DNA of 64,000 bases from CAVQCJ01 sp963849365 (GTDB lineage: Bacteria; Actinomycetota; Actinomycetes; Prado026), in assembly GCA_963849365.1 (NCBI GenBank), contig CAWKHA010000004.1, positions 1,178,001-1,242,000 on the forward strand, in the 5' to 3' direction. Shown here piece after piece: positions 36,961-45,274 of the stretch. Position 1 is the stretch's first letter. Every line of letters starts with the position of its first letter. The notes under the pieces were generated by a model. That model did no database searches, was not told where the DNA came from, and was given only the letters and a program-made list of their open reading frames with translations. A program made the translations under genes and the position numbers.

Positions 36961-37077
36961 ATGGCCTCGACCGAGGTTCAGCTCACCTACAGCAACCCTG
37001 AGGTGGCCCCCGATGTGATCCACGGTCTGGTCCAGCGCGCGTATGCGCGGCTGACGCCGGCCAAGGTGCACAACTAA
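36961..37077 (+). pseudogene. Fragment of a three-helix-bundle stress-type protein
   Basis: 38 codons from ATG 36961 end with EVAPDVIHGLVQRAYARLTP and AKVHN. This resembles the small three-helix dimerisation domain common in actinobacterial stress loci, where the sequence normally continues for 15-20 residues. It appears truncated by the TAA at 37075-37077. Confidence 0.4.
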
Positions 37078-37134
37078 CCTGCAGATCCTGGTCGCTCGTG
37101 AGGTGCAGGCCGGACTTCGTACTCATGAGGCTGC

Positions 37135-37263
37135 TTAGGCGAGGACCCGGACCGGGATCTGCCCTGGGTCTGCGTCTGTGAGAAATGACGTCGCGCGTTT
37201 CAGGCTCGCGTAGAAGAGCGTGACAGGACGCACGTCCTCCCGCTCCCGCATCGTGAGCAGCAT
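37135..37263 (-). pseudogene. Short remnant resembling a ferredoxin/flavodoxin reductase
   Basis: 42 codons from ATG 37263. MREREDVRPVTLFYASLK resembles the strand before the NAD-binding region of FNR-type oxidoreductases (REDxRPVxLFYAS), and nothing follows it. With its neighbours it makes a row of gene fragments. Confidence is limited by the short length. Confidence 0.35.
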
Positions 37264-37281
37264 GCTGTACAGAGGTTGCTC

Positions 37282-37318
37282 TTGACCGGTATAGACCCAG
37301 GGAGTACCTTACCGGTAA
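37282..37318 (+). promoter_or_regulatory. Promoter with LacI-type operator
   Basis: TTGACC at 37282-37287, a 17-nt spacer and TACCTT at 37305-37310 form a sigma-70-like promoter. A perfect palindrome TTACCGGTAA (37309-37318), with the central CG expected for LacI-family sites, overlaps the -10. It lies ahead of the small gene and the lacI gene, so autorepression is likely. This is the best promoter visible in the window. Confidence 0.65.
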
Positions 37319-37341
37319 AGAGCCAAGAAGGAGCGATAATC

Positions 37342-37554
37342 ATGGACTACTTGCCGGCCGCACTCATCCTGTCCCACCGGCTGATGTCGCTGGAGGCGTA
37401 CAGCGCTCTCCCGGAGTCCCCGGTCGTCCCACACGTCGAGGCCGTCCGGCCGGTGCGGCGTACGCGCGCCGCGGCCGCGGGCGCCCTGCACCGCCTCGCT
37501 GACCTCATGGATCCGCCGCGACCGGCGAGCAGCAACCAGCCCCTAGGCTGCTGA
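37342..37554 (+). CDS. Small hypothetical protein upstream of lacI
   Basis: 70 residues from ATG 37342, with GAAGGAG 13 nt upstream. It begins MDYLPAALILSHRLMSLEAY, followed by an Arg/Ala-rich helix and a Pro-rich end. No family is recognised. It is 29 nt before the lacI start and behind the operator-containing promoter, so it is probably the first gene of the lacI transcript. A leader peptide role is possible. Confidence 0.45.
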   Translation: MDYLPAALILSHRLMSLEAYSALPESPVVPHVEAVRPVRRTRAAAAGALHRLADLMDPPRPASSNQPLGC

Positions 37555-37583
37555 CCCCAGAGAACGAAAGGCGCACCAGCAGC

Positions 37584-38684
37584 ATGGGACGGGTCACCTT
37601 GCAGACGATCGCCGACCGGCTCGGCGTGAGCCGGATGACGGTCTCGAACGCCTTCTCCAGACCCGACCAGCTCTCGGCGAAGCTCCGGGACCGGGTCCTC
37701 GCGGTCGCAGACGAGCTCGGCTACGTCGGACCCGACCCCGCCGCCCGCGCGTTGGCCAACGGGACCGCCGGCGCGATCGGCCTGGTCCTGTCCGACACGC
37801 TGACGTACACGCTGACGGACGAGGTTGCGATGACGTTCCTGGCGGGCATCGCGGAGGAGCTCGGACCTGGCGGCCGAGCGCTGACGCTGCTACCCGCCGT
37901 CCCCGAGGACGGCAGCATGCCGGCCCGCGACGTCGCGATCGACGGCGCGCTCATCTACTCCTGCCAGTCGGACTCGACCGCTGTCGGCTGGTTGCTGCGC
38001 CGACACCTCCCGCTGGTGTTCGTCGACCAGGCGGCCGCGCCCGGCATCCCGAGCGTGAACGTCGACGACCGCATGGGCGCGCGGGCCGCGGCCCAGCACC
38101 TGGTCGACCTGGACCACCGTCGCGTCGGGGTCGTGACCACCGGCTTCGGCGGTCCGTACGGCGCTCTCGCTCACCCGCTCGCGACCACGATGGCCAACAC
38201 CGAACGGCAGCGTCTGCTCGGGTGGTCGGAGGCGCTGAAGGATGCCCGGATCACACCCACGGTCGTGCGCCTCCCGCACACCGACCCGCAGGACATTGGC
38301 TACGACGGCGCGCAGATGCTGCTTGCCCTCGACGAGCCGCCGACTGGCATCCTGTGCTTCTCGGACGCGATCGCACTCGGTGCGGTCGCCGCCGTGCAGG
38401 ACAGCGGACGGTCCGTGCCCGGGGATGTCTCCGTCGTCGGTTTCGACGACAACCCCCTCGGCCGCCGCACCCGACCGGCCCTCACGACGGTTCGACAGGA
38501 CTCGCAGGCCAAGGGCCGGGCCGCGGCCGCGCTTCTCATTGCCGCGTTGGACGGCGGACAGCCGAACCCAGCGAGGCGGGCCCGACACGTCCTGTTGCCG
38601 ACCGAACTCGTCGTCCGCGACAGCACCGCCGCGGCTCCTGCATCCACGACACGCGCTACCCGACGCGCTGCTCGAGCCCGCTGA
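37584..38684 (+). CDS. LacI family transcriptional regulator
   Basis: 366 residues. The N-terminal helix-turn-helix reads TLQTIADRLGVSRMTVSNAF with hinge helix DPAARALANG; the periplasmic-binding-protein-like domain ends with VVGFDDNPLGRRTRPALTTV, as in sugar-responsive repressors. The C-terminal 25 residues are a basic Ala/Thr/Arg tail unusual for the family. The palindrome TTACCGGTAA upstream fits its own operator. It may regulate the GH4/ABC genes further on, but no second copy of the palindrome was seen there. Confidence 0.92.
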   Translation: MGRVTLQTIADRLGVSRMTVSNAFSRPDQLSAKLRDRVLAVADELGYVGPDPAARALANGTAGAIGLVLSDTLTYTLTDEVAMTFLAGIAEELGPGGRALTLLPAVPEDGSMPARDVAIDGALIYSCQSDSTAVGWLLRRHLPLVFVDQAAAPGIPSVNVDDRMGARAAAQHLVDLDHRRVGVVTTGFGGPYGALAHPLATTMANTERQRLLGWSEALKDARITPTVVRLPHTDPQDIGYDGAQMLLALDEPPTGILCFSDAIALGAVAAVQDSGRSVPGDVSVVGFDDNPLGRRTRPALTTVRQDSQAKGRAAAALLIAALDGGQPNPARRARHVLLPTELVVRDSTAAAPASTTRATRRAARAR

Positions 38685-38783
38685 CAGCGAGCTGAGGGCT
38701 GACTCACGTCAAGCTGCGCGGCCACATGCTCTTCTTGCCTCCAGTCGGTTGCGGGAGGACGCTGCGCGGTGGAGGTGGGCGAT

Positions 38784-39116
38784 ATGTACGCACGGGTCAC
38801 CGAGTGGGATGGCGTCACCGTGGCCGAGATCGACCGCGATCTGGCCTACGCGCGCGAAGAGATCGTTCCGCAGGTCCAGGAGATCTCCGGGATGTGCGGG
38901 ATGCTCGTGCTCGTCGACCGCAAGAACGGCCGCTCCACGAGCATCACGCTCTACGACGACGAGCAGGCCCTGGAGAACAGCCGCGACGCCGCCACGACTC
39001 TGCGTCAGCTGGTCGAGCAGCGGATGGATCTACGGCACCCTCCGACGGTCGAGGAACTCGAGGTTGGTATCGCCACCCTGACCGCCTCGGCTCTGGGTCT
39101 GCCCGGCCAGCCTTGA
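38784..39116 (+). CDS. ABM-like dimeric alpha-beta barrel protein
   Basis: 110 residues starting MYARVTEWDG. One ferredoxin-like barrel is predicted: strand-helix (EEIVPQVQEISG), strand MLVLVDRKNGRSTSITLYDDE, helix LENSRDAATTL. The layout is that of antibiotic-biosynthesis-monooxygenase and related stress-response dimers, without clear catalytic residues. ATG 38784 has GGAGG 7-8 nt ahead; a GTG at 38769 is less good. It stands between lacI and a convergent DeoR gene; role unknown. Confidence 0.65.
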   Translation: MYARVTEWDGVTVAEIDRDLAYAREEIVPQVQEISGMCGMLVLVDRKNGRSTSITLYDDEQALENSRDAATTLRQLVEQRMDLRHPPTVEELEVGIATLTASALGLPGQP

Positions 39117-39233
39117 CGCCCGGCTGTGCAGACCCCTCCCTGGCACTGAGTCTCGTGCGATCACTCGATCGAGCATCGCGGCGCGACACCGTGGCTAGAC
39201 CAGCGCGCTGCGTGATCACGCTTCTTCCCGAGC

Positions 39234-40013
39234 TCAGTCGACGACGTGGACCATGAGGCCACACTCACGCAGCGAGTCCAGGGCGTCCGCGTCCGCCGAG
39301 GAGTCGGTGACGAGGGACGACACAGCGGCGACGGGGCAGATCCAGGCCAGCGTGGCCCGGCCGATCTTGGAGCCGTCGGTCACCACCATCACACGTGCCG
39401 CCCGGCTGATCATCGCCCGGTTGGTGTGGGCCTCCACCTCGTCGTGCGTGGTCAGGCCGGCGTCGGCGCTGATCCCGTCGACCCCGACGACCGCCACCTC
39501 GAGCCGAAGCCCCGCCAATGTCTGGTCGGCGAACGGTCCGACCAGCTCGTACGACTGCGGCCTCGCGACGCCGCCGGTCATGATGACCTTCAGCCGCGGG
39601 CGCACGGCCAGCTCGGTCGCGATGTTCAGTGCGTTGGTGACGACGGTGAGGTCGACGCGAGCGGAGATGGCGCGGGCGAGCGCGCTGGTGGTCGTGCCCC
39701 CGGTGAGCCCGAGAGTCAGCGGGCCCTTCGGCAGCAGCTCGGCAGCTGCGGCCGCGACGCGATGCTTGAGCTCACGGTTGCGTCCGCCGCGGTAGCGGAC
39801 CGGGAGCTCGTAGGACACATCGGTAGCCGCTGCGCCGCCGTGGGTGCGGGCCAGGAGCTTCTGTTCCTCCAGCATCTGCAGGTCGCGTCGCAGCGTGGCC
39901 CCGGACACTCCGAACTCGTGCGCAAGGTCCGACGCGTTCAGCGTGTGCTCGACCGCCAGCCGATCGAGGATGGCCGACACCCGATCGGCTCGGCGCATCC
40001 GGACGCTGGCCAC
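39234..40013 (-). CDS. DeoR/GlpR family regulator 1
   Basis: 259 residues. The N-terminal winged helix has SDLAHEFGVSGATLRRDLQML and EQKLLARTHGGA; the sensor domain has LTGGTTTSALARAI and the catalytic-like VGVDGISADAGLTTHDE of sugar-phosphate-sensing DeoR proteins. It is divergent from the GH4 gene, 109 nt apart, and is probably its regulator. It is closely similar along its whole length to the second DeoR at 41461-42222. Confidence 0.92.
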   Translation of the reverse strand: MASVRMRRADRVSAILDRLAVEHTLNASDLAHEFGVSGATLRRDLQMLEEQKLLARTHGGAAATDVSYELPVRYRGGRNRELKHRVAAAAAELLPKGPLTLGLTGGTTTSALARAISARVDLTVVTNALNIATELAVRPRLKVIMTGGVARPQSYELVGPFADQTLAGLRLEVAVVGVDGISADAGLTTHDEVEAHTNRAMISRAARVMVVTDGSKIGRATLAWICPVAAVSSLVTDSSADADALDSLRECGLMVHVVD

Positions 40014-40122
40014 GGTTCCCTCCGGTCGGCCGCAGCGCGACTGCTCATCTCCAGACGCGCACTTGGAGCGCGATTCTCGTCCGTTCTTGAGCGTTCAGCC
40101 AACACTACGTAACACTTCGTCC

Positions 40123-41439
40123 ATGACCCCGCCTACCACGATCACCTTCATAGGGGCGGGCAGCGTGGTCTTCACCCGCGAGCTCCTCGCGGACCTCCTG
40201 GCGTTCCCCGAGCTGGCCGCCGTCCGCATCGTGCTGTACGACACCGACCGCGAACGGTTGGAGACGGCCGAGGCGATCGCGAGGGCCACCGCGAGCCAGC
40301 TGGGGGTCCGGCCCGACGTGGTCGCCCTGACCGACCGCCGGCGCGCGCTGGAGGGCGCCTCGTACGTGGTGAACACGATCCAGGTCGGGATGCACGCCGC
40401 GACGGTGCGCGACTTCGAGGTGCCGGCGTCGTTCGGTCTGCGGCAGACGATCGGCGACACTCTCGGAGTCGGCGGGATCTTCCGCGGGCTGCGGACCTTC
40501 CCCGTCCTCGCCGGGATCGCCCGGGACATGTTCGAGGTGTGTCCGGACGCGTGGCTGCTGAACTACACCAACCCGATGGCGATGAACGTGGGCTACCTGG
40601 CGACGGTCGCACCGCGGCTGAAGGTCCTGGGGCTGTGCCACTCGGTCTACTGGACCGTCCGCGGTCTGAGCGAGCTGGTCGGAGTGCCTTTCGACGAGGT
40701 GTCCTACTGGTCGGCCGGGGTCAACCACCAGGCCTGGGTGCTGCGCTGGGAGCACGCGGGCCGGGACCTGTACCCGCTCCTCGACGAGCGCATCGCCCGG
40801 GACCCCGAGCTGCGCCGCCGGGTGCGGGTGGACATGTACCGCCGCCTGGGCTACTACCCGACCGAGACGAGCGAGCACTCCAGCGAGTACGTCCCGTGGT
40901 ACCTGCACGATTCCGCCGAGATCGAGCGGCTGCGCATCCCGGTGGGGGACTACCTGCGGATCAGCGCGGAGAACCTCGCGGAGTACGACCGGGTGCGTCA
41001 CCTGCTCGCCGCAGGGGAGACCCTGCCGATCGAACGAGATGCGACCGAGTACGCCCCGCAGGTGATCCACTCGCTCGAGACCGGGGCGGGGCGGACGATC
41101 TTCGCGAACGTGGCCAACGCCGGGCACATCCCCAACCTGCCGGACGGCTGCGCCGTCGAGGTCCCCACCGCGCTCGACGCCCTGGGTGCCCACCCGATCC
41201 AGGTCGGCGCCCTGCCGGCTCAGTGTGCGGCCTTGAACCGTGCCTTCCTGAACGTGTGCGACCTGGTCGTCCGAGCTGCGGTGGACGGTGACCCGCGGCT
41301 GGTCAGGATGGCTGCGATGGTCGACCCGAACACCGCAGCCACGCTCCCGGTGGAGCGGATCTGGGCGCTGTGCGACGCGTTGACGGCGGCCCACGGCGAC
41401 CTCCTGCCCGAGTCGTTGCGCGGGTCCGTCCCGCTCTAG
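40123..41439 (+). CDS. GH4 family glycosidase, alpha-galactosidase type
   Basis: 438-residue NAD- and metal-dependent glycosidase that works by transient oxidation at C3. The Rossmann motif is TFIGAGSVVFTREL; NYTNPM binds substrate; the metal ligands are the Cys of GLCHSVYWT and the His of GVNHQAW. The CHSV signature is that of MelA-type alpha-galactosidases rather than phospho-glucosidases (CDMP). The open frame upstream of ATG 40123 is antisense to deoR. It lies between two DeoR genes and is transcribed alone. No signal peptide, so it acts on imported sugar. Confidence 0.9.
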   Translation: MTPPTTITFIGAGSVVFTRELLADLLAFPELAAVRIVLYDTDRERLETAEAIARATASQLGVRPDVVALTDRRRALEGASYVVNTIQVGMHAATVRDFEVPASFGLRQTIGDTLGVGGIFRGLRTFPVLAGIARDMFEVCPDAWLLNYTNPMAMNVGYLATVAPRLKVLGLCHSVYWTVRGLSELVGVPFDEVSYWSAGVNHQAWVLRWEHAGRDLYPLLDERIARDPELRRRVRVDMYRRLGYYPTETSEHSSEYVPWYLHDSAEIERLRIPVGDYLRISAENLAEYDRVRHLLAAGETLPIERDATEYAPQVIHSLETGAGRTIFANVANAGHIPNLPDGCAVEVPTALDALGAHPIQVGALPAQCAALNRAFLNVCDLVVRAAVDGDPRLVRMAAMVDPNTAATLPVERIWALCDALTAAHGDLLPESLRGSVPL

Positions 41440-41460
41440 GCAGGGCGGGCGCCACCCCCG

Positions 41461-42222
41461 TCAGACCACGATCACCCGGACGCCCGCCTCCTGGATCGCA
41501 CGGCACTCATCGGGGTCCGCGCCGGCGTCCGTGATCAGATCAGTCACCGCGCCGATGGCCGCGATGTTCGCGAAGGCACGACGACCCACCTTCGAGCTGT
41601 CGGTCACCACGACCGTCCGCTGGGCCGAACGGATCATCGCGCGGTTGGTCGCGGCCTCCACCTCGTGGTGCGTGGTCAGCCCGGCGGTCGCCGTGATCCC
41701 GTCGACCCCCACGAAGGCGATGTCGACGTTGAGCTGCGCCAGCGCCTGCTCCGCGAGCGGACCGACGAGTTCGTGCGACTCCGGCCGTGCGGTGCCGCCG
41801 CAGACGACGAGTGTCACCGCAGGGCGCAGCGCGAGGTCCGCGGCGATGTTGATGGCGTTGGTGACGACCTTCAGGCCGGAGCGCGTCGCCAGCACGCGGG
41901 CCACCTCGGTGGTGGTAGTCCCCCCTGAAAGCGCCACCGACGACACGCCGTCCAGCACCAGCGCGGCCGCGGTCTGCGCAATGCGACGTTTCTCCTCGTG
42001 GTGCCGTCCCCCGCGGTAGCGCATCGGCAGCTCGTACAGGACTCCGCTGGACACCGCTCCGCCATGGGTACGGGTGAGCAGGTGCTGGTCCTCCAGCATG
42101 CGCAGGTCGCGGCGGACGGACGCTACCGAGACGCCCAGTGCGGTCGCGAGCTCGGTGACGCCCACGCTGCCTTGCGTGCCCAGGCGCTCGAGGATCGCTC
42201 CCAGCCGGTCTTCCTGCCGCAT
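41461..42222 (-). CDS. DeoR/GlpR family regulator 2, last gene of sugar operon
   Basis: 253 residues. Helix-turn-helix TELATALGVSVASVRRDLRML, then LLTRTHGGAV; sensor domain with LSGGTTTTEVARVL and FVGVDGITATAGLTTHHE. ATG at 42222 lies two bases after the stop of the PfkB kinase gene, so it belongs to the seven-gene minus-strand operon. It is a paralogue of the DeoR at 39234-40013; the pair flank the GH4 gene. Likely effector: a sugar phosphate made by the operon. Confidence 0.92.
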   Translation of the reverse strand: MRQEDRLGAILERLGTQGSVGVTELATALGVSVASVRRDLRMLEDQHLLTRTHGGAVSSGVLYELPMRYRGGRHHEEKRRIAQTAAALVLDGVSSVALSGGTTTTEVARVLATRSGLKVVTNAINIAADLALRPAVTLVVCGGTARPESHELVGPLAEQALAQLNVDIAFVGVDGITATAGLTTHHEVEAATNRAMIRSAQRTVVVTDSSKVGRRAFANIAAIGAVTDLITDAGADPDECRAIQEAGVRVIVV

Positions 42223-42224
42223 GC

Positions 42225-43220
42225 TCAGTCCTCGCCGTGCGAGATGTGAACCGACCCGGCCAGCAGCCGTGCCCGCGTCCGATCGGGCTGTCCGTCGACG
42301 CCGCCGCCGGCCCGCGTGGAGAGCGTGCCGGTGGCGACAGCGAGGCGCAACGCGTCCGCCGGCGGAAGGCCTCCGAGGACCCCGGCGATGAAACCGGCGT
42401 CGAAGGCGTCGCCGGCGCCGATGGTGTCGACCGGGACCGGTTCCGTCCCGCCCAGCCGTGCCCTCACCACCTCGTGACCGTCGACCAGCAATGCACCGTC
42501 GGCTCCGCACTTGACGACGACGGTGGGCCCGAAGCTGTTGAGGGTGCGCGCCGCCTGTGCCACCGAGGCCGGCGGTGCGCCGTCACGCCCCGGACCGGCG
42601 AGGGCGAGCGCCTCGCGGGCGTTCGGCAGCAGGTAGTCGACCTGGCCCAGCAGGGCGGTCCGGTCGATCTGCCAGACCGCCGACGGGTCGTCGTTGGTGT
42701 CCAGGCTCGTCGTGGCCCCGGCGGCCCGCGCAGCGGCCAACAGGCCGGGCAGGCCGTCCTGAAGTCCGGGCTGCAGGAACAGCGCCGAGACGTGGACGTG
42801 CCGCGTCGTGGCCAGCAGCGCGGGGTCGACGTCGTCCGCCACGAACTCCGCCAGGGACCCGGTGCCGGTGAGGATCGCTCGGTCGCCGTCGGGACGCACC
42901 AGCACCACGGTGAGTGCGGTGGCGGCCCCGGCGCGCGGTGCCGCCCAAGACACGTCGACACCGGCTCGGTCCAGCCGACCGAGGACCAGCCGACCGGCAT
43001 CGTCGTCGCCCACGAGCCCGGCGAACGCGGTCCGCAACCCCAGTCTCGCGGCGGCATGCGCTGCGATCGCGCCGCTGCCGCCCAGCGTGAGCATGGCTCG
43101 GCCGACCAGCTGCTCGGCCTGGCCGAAGGCGAGGGCGGCGGGCGCGTGATGCAGGACCACGTCGGGGTTGGCGTCGCCGACGACGACCAGGTCGAACTGC
43201 GGCGAAGTCGATGCAGCCAT
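42225..43220 (-). CDS. PfkB family carbohydrate kinase
   Basis: 331-residue ribokinase-fold enzyme. The N-terminal VVGDANPDVVL and LGGSGAIAAHAAARLG bind sugar; the catalytic signature 2 is DTIGAGDAFDAGFIAG with the base Asp. It starts five bases after the ABC ATPase stop and ends two bases before deoR. With an aldolase and a SIS isomerase in the same locus, a 6-phosphate 1-kinase role (tagatose- or fructose-6-phosphate) is likely, but a primary sugar kinase is equally compatible with the sequence. Confidence 0.9.
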   Translation of the reverse strand: MAASTSPQFDLVVVGDANPDVVLHHAPAALAFGQAEQLVGRAMLTLGGSGAIAAHAAARLGLRTAFAGLVGDDDAGRLVLGRLDRAGVDVSWAAPRAGAATALTVVLVRPDGDRAILTGTGSLAEFVADDVDPALLATTRHVHVSALFLQPGLQDGLPGLLAAARAAGATTSLDTNDDPSAVWQIDRTALLGQVDYLLPNAREALALAGPGRDGAPPASVAQAARTLNSFGPTVVVKCGADGALLVDGHEVVRARLGGTEPVPVDTIGAGDAFDAGFIAGVLGGLPPADALRLAVATGTLSTRAGGGVDGQPDRTRARLLAGSVHISHGED

Positions 43221-43224
43221 GGTT

Positions 43225-44376
43225 TCAGCCCGCGACCCGGCCGGCCTCGTCGACCACCGCGGGGCCGGACAGACGGATCCGTCGTCCGTCCCCGCCGTCG
43301 AACAGCATCAGCCCGCCGAGCTCGGCCACGACGCGTACCCGCTCACCCTCGCGCGGGCTGAGCCTGGGGGTGGCACGCCAGGCGACCGCCGGCGCGACCG
43401 CGTCGGGTGACGCGCCGGGCGATACGACGCGACCGTAGACCAGGTTCTCGTTCCCCAGGGCTTCCACGTGCGAGACGTCCACCTCGAGACAGGCCTGGTC
43501 GAGCGCATCCGCCGGCTCGCCGCGCTCCACGCCGCGCAGGCCTTCCGGTCGGATGCCCAGCGTCATCTCGCCATCAGGTGCCCCGGGTACCCGCAGCCGC
43601 ACCGAACCGGCGACCAGGACCTCGCGCTCGACCCGGCCGTGCAGCAGGTTCATGCTCGGTGTGCCCAGGAAGCCGGCGACGAAGACGTTGACCGGGTCGG
43701 TGTAGACCTCGTCCGGGTGGCCCACCTGCTGCAGCCGACCCTCGCTCATGACGGCGATCCGCTCGCCGAGGGTCATCGCCTCCACCTGGTCGTGGGTGAC
43801 GTAGATGCTGGTGATGCCCAGCCGGCGGTGGACGGCGGCGATCTCGGTCCGCATCTGCGTGCGCAGCTTGGCGTCGAGGTTGCTCAGCGGCTCGTCGAGC
43901 AGGAACGCCTGCGGTTCGCGCACGAGTGCGCGCCCCATGGCCACGCGCTGACGCTGGCCACCGGAGAGCTGGCCGGGGCGTCGCCGCAGCAGCGGCGTCA
44001 GCTCGAGCATCTCGGCCACCCGGCGTACCTCGCTGTCGATCCGTGAACGCTCGACGTGCCGCTCCTTCAGCGGGAACGCGAGGTTCTTGAACACGGTCAG
44101 GTGCGGGTAGAGCGCGTAGCTCTGGAAGACCATGGCGATGTCGCGCTTGCCGGGCGGCAGCTCCTGCACCTCTCGACCGCCGATGAGGACACGGCCGGCG
44201 GACAGCTTCTCCAGCCCGGCCACGCACCTGAGCACCGTGCTCTTGCCGCAGCCGGACGGTCCGACGAACGCGACGAGCTCGCCGTCGTCGATCGTGAGGT
44301 CCAGGCCTTCGAGGGCCACCACGGGCGGCTTGCCCGGGTAGACCTTGCGGATCCCGACCAGGTCGATCTGTGCCAT
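43225..44376 (-). CDS. Sugar ABC transporter ATP-binding protein, MsmK/UgpC type
   Basis: 383 residues. Walker A GPSGCGKSTVL, signature LSGGQRQRVAMGRAL, Walker B AFLLDEPLSNLDAKLR, and a C-terminal TOBE/regulatory domain starting near LHGRVEREV. This long ATPase type energises CUT1 oligosaccharide importers. In many actinomycetes one MsmK serves several importers; here a dedicated copy lies in the operon, 19 nt after the permease gene and directly before the kinase. Confidence 0.95.
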   Translation of the reverse strand: MAQIDLVGIRKVYPGKPPVVALEGLDLTIDDGELVAFVGPSGCGKSTVLRCVAGLEKLSAGRVLIGGREVQELPPGKRDIAMVFQSYALYPHLTVFKNLAFPLKERHVERSRIDSEVRRVAEMLELTPLLRRRPGQLSGGQRQRVAMGRALVREPQAFLLDEPLSNLDAKLRTQMRTEIAAVHRRLGITSIYVTHDQVEAMTLGERIAVMSEGRLQQVGHPDEVYTDPVNVFVAGFLGTPSMNLLHGRVEREVLVAGSVRLRVPGAPDGEMTLGIRPEGLRGVERGEPADALDQACLEVDVSHVEALGNENLVYGRVVSPGASPDAVAPAVAWRATPRLSPREGERVRVVAELGGLMLFDGGDGRRIRLSGPAVVDEAGRVAG

Positions 44377-44395
44377 CGACTCCCCTACTTGATCC

Positions 44396-45274
44396 CTACT
44401 TGATCCCGGACGACGCGATCGACCGCACGAACACGCGCTGGCCGACCAGGAACATGACGATGACCGGCAGCTGGCTCATCAGCGTGGCCGCCATCAGCAG
44501 CGTCCAGTCGGTGAGGTGCGCCCCCTGGAAAGTGGACAGGCCGAGCTGCATGGTCATGTTCTCCGGCGTCTGGATCACGACCAGCGGCCACAGGAAGTCG
44601 TTCCAGATGCTGAGGAACGTCAGGATGGCCAGGGTCGCCAACGCCGGTCCCATCAGCGGGAGCAGGATCTTGACGAAGACCCCGAACCGGCTGGCGCCGT
44701 CCATGCGCCCGGCCTCCTCGAGGTCGGGAGGCAGCGCCAGGAAGAACTGCCGCATCATGAACACCCCGAACGCGCTGACCAGGTTGGGCACGATCAACGC
44801 CCCCAGATGGTCGATGAGGCCGAACTGCTTCACGATCAGCAGCGTCGGGATCAGCACCACCTGGAACGGCACCATCAAGGTCGCGAGCAGCAGCATGAAC
44901 GTCAGCCCGGAGCCGCGGAACCGGATCCGGGCGAAGGCGTAGCCGGCGAGGCTGCAGAAGACCAGGTTCGAGAGCACCACCACGGCGGAGACGATGGCCG
45001 TGTTGACCAGCCAGCGGCCGAACGGGGACCCGGTCCAGACTTCCGCGAAGTTGGACCATTGCACCGAGCTGGGCAGCTGGGGCGGGAACTGCCGAGCCTC
45101 CGCGGGTGTGGACACCGCCGTGACGACCATCCACAGCAGGGGTGTCAGCATGACCAGCGCGAGCGGGAGCAGGACGAAGTGCCAGGCGCTCGGCCACCGC
45201 CCGCGACGGCCGGGCCGCAGGTCGACGTCCGGCAGCGGCTCGACCAGAGCCGGCGGCAGCGTCGCGTGCGTCAT
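44396..45274 (-). CDS. Sugar ABC transporter permease, MalG type
   Basis: 292 residues with six hydrophobic segments and the EAA loop EEAGRMDGASRFGVFVKILL that docks on the ATPase. ATG 45274 overlaps the stop of the upstream permease by four bases; a much longer open frame reading back across that gene is noise. It ends with VFVRSIASSGIK, typical of CUT1 MalG proteins. It forms the membrane channel with the MalF-type protein. Confidence 0.94.
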   Translation of the reverse strand: MTHATLPPALVEPLPDVDLRPGRRGRWPSAWHFVLLPLALVMLTPLLWMVVTAVSTPAEARQFPPQLPSSVQWSNFAEVWTGSPFGRWLVNTAIVSAVVVLSNLVFCSLAGYAFARIRFRGSGLTFMLLLATLMVPFQVVLIPTLLIVKQFGLIDHLGALIVPNLVSAFGVFMMRQFFLALPPDLEEAGRMDGASRFGVFVKILLPLMGPALATLAILTFLSIWNDFLWPLVVIQTPENMTMQLGLSTFQGAHLTDWTLLMAATLMSQLPVIVMFLVGQRVFVRSIASSGIK

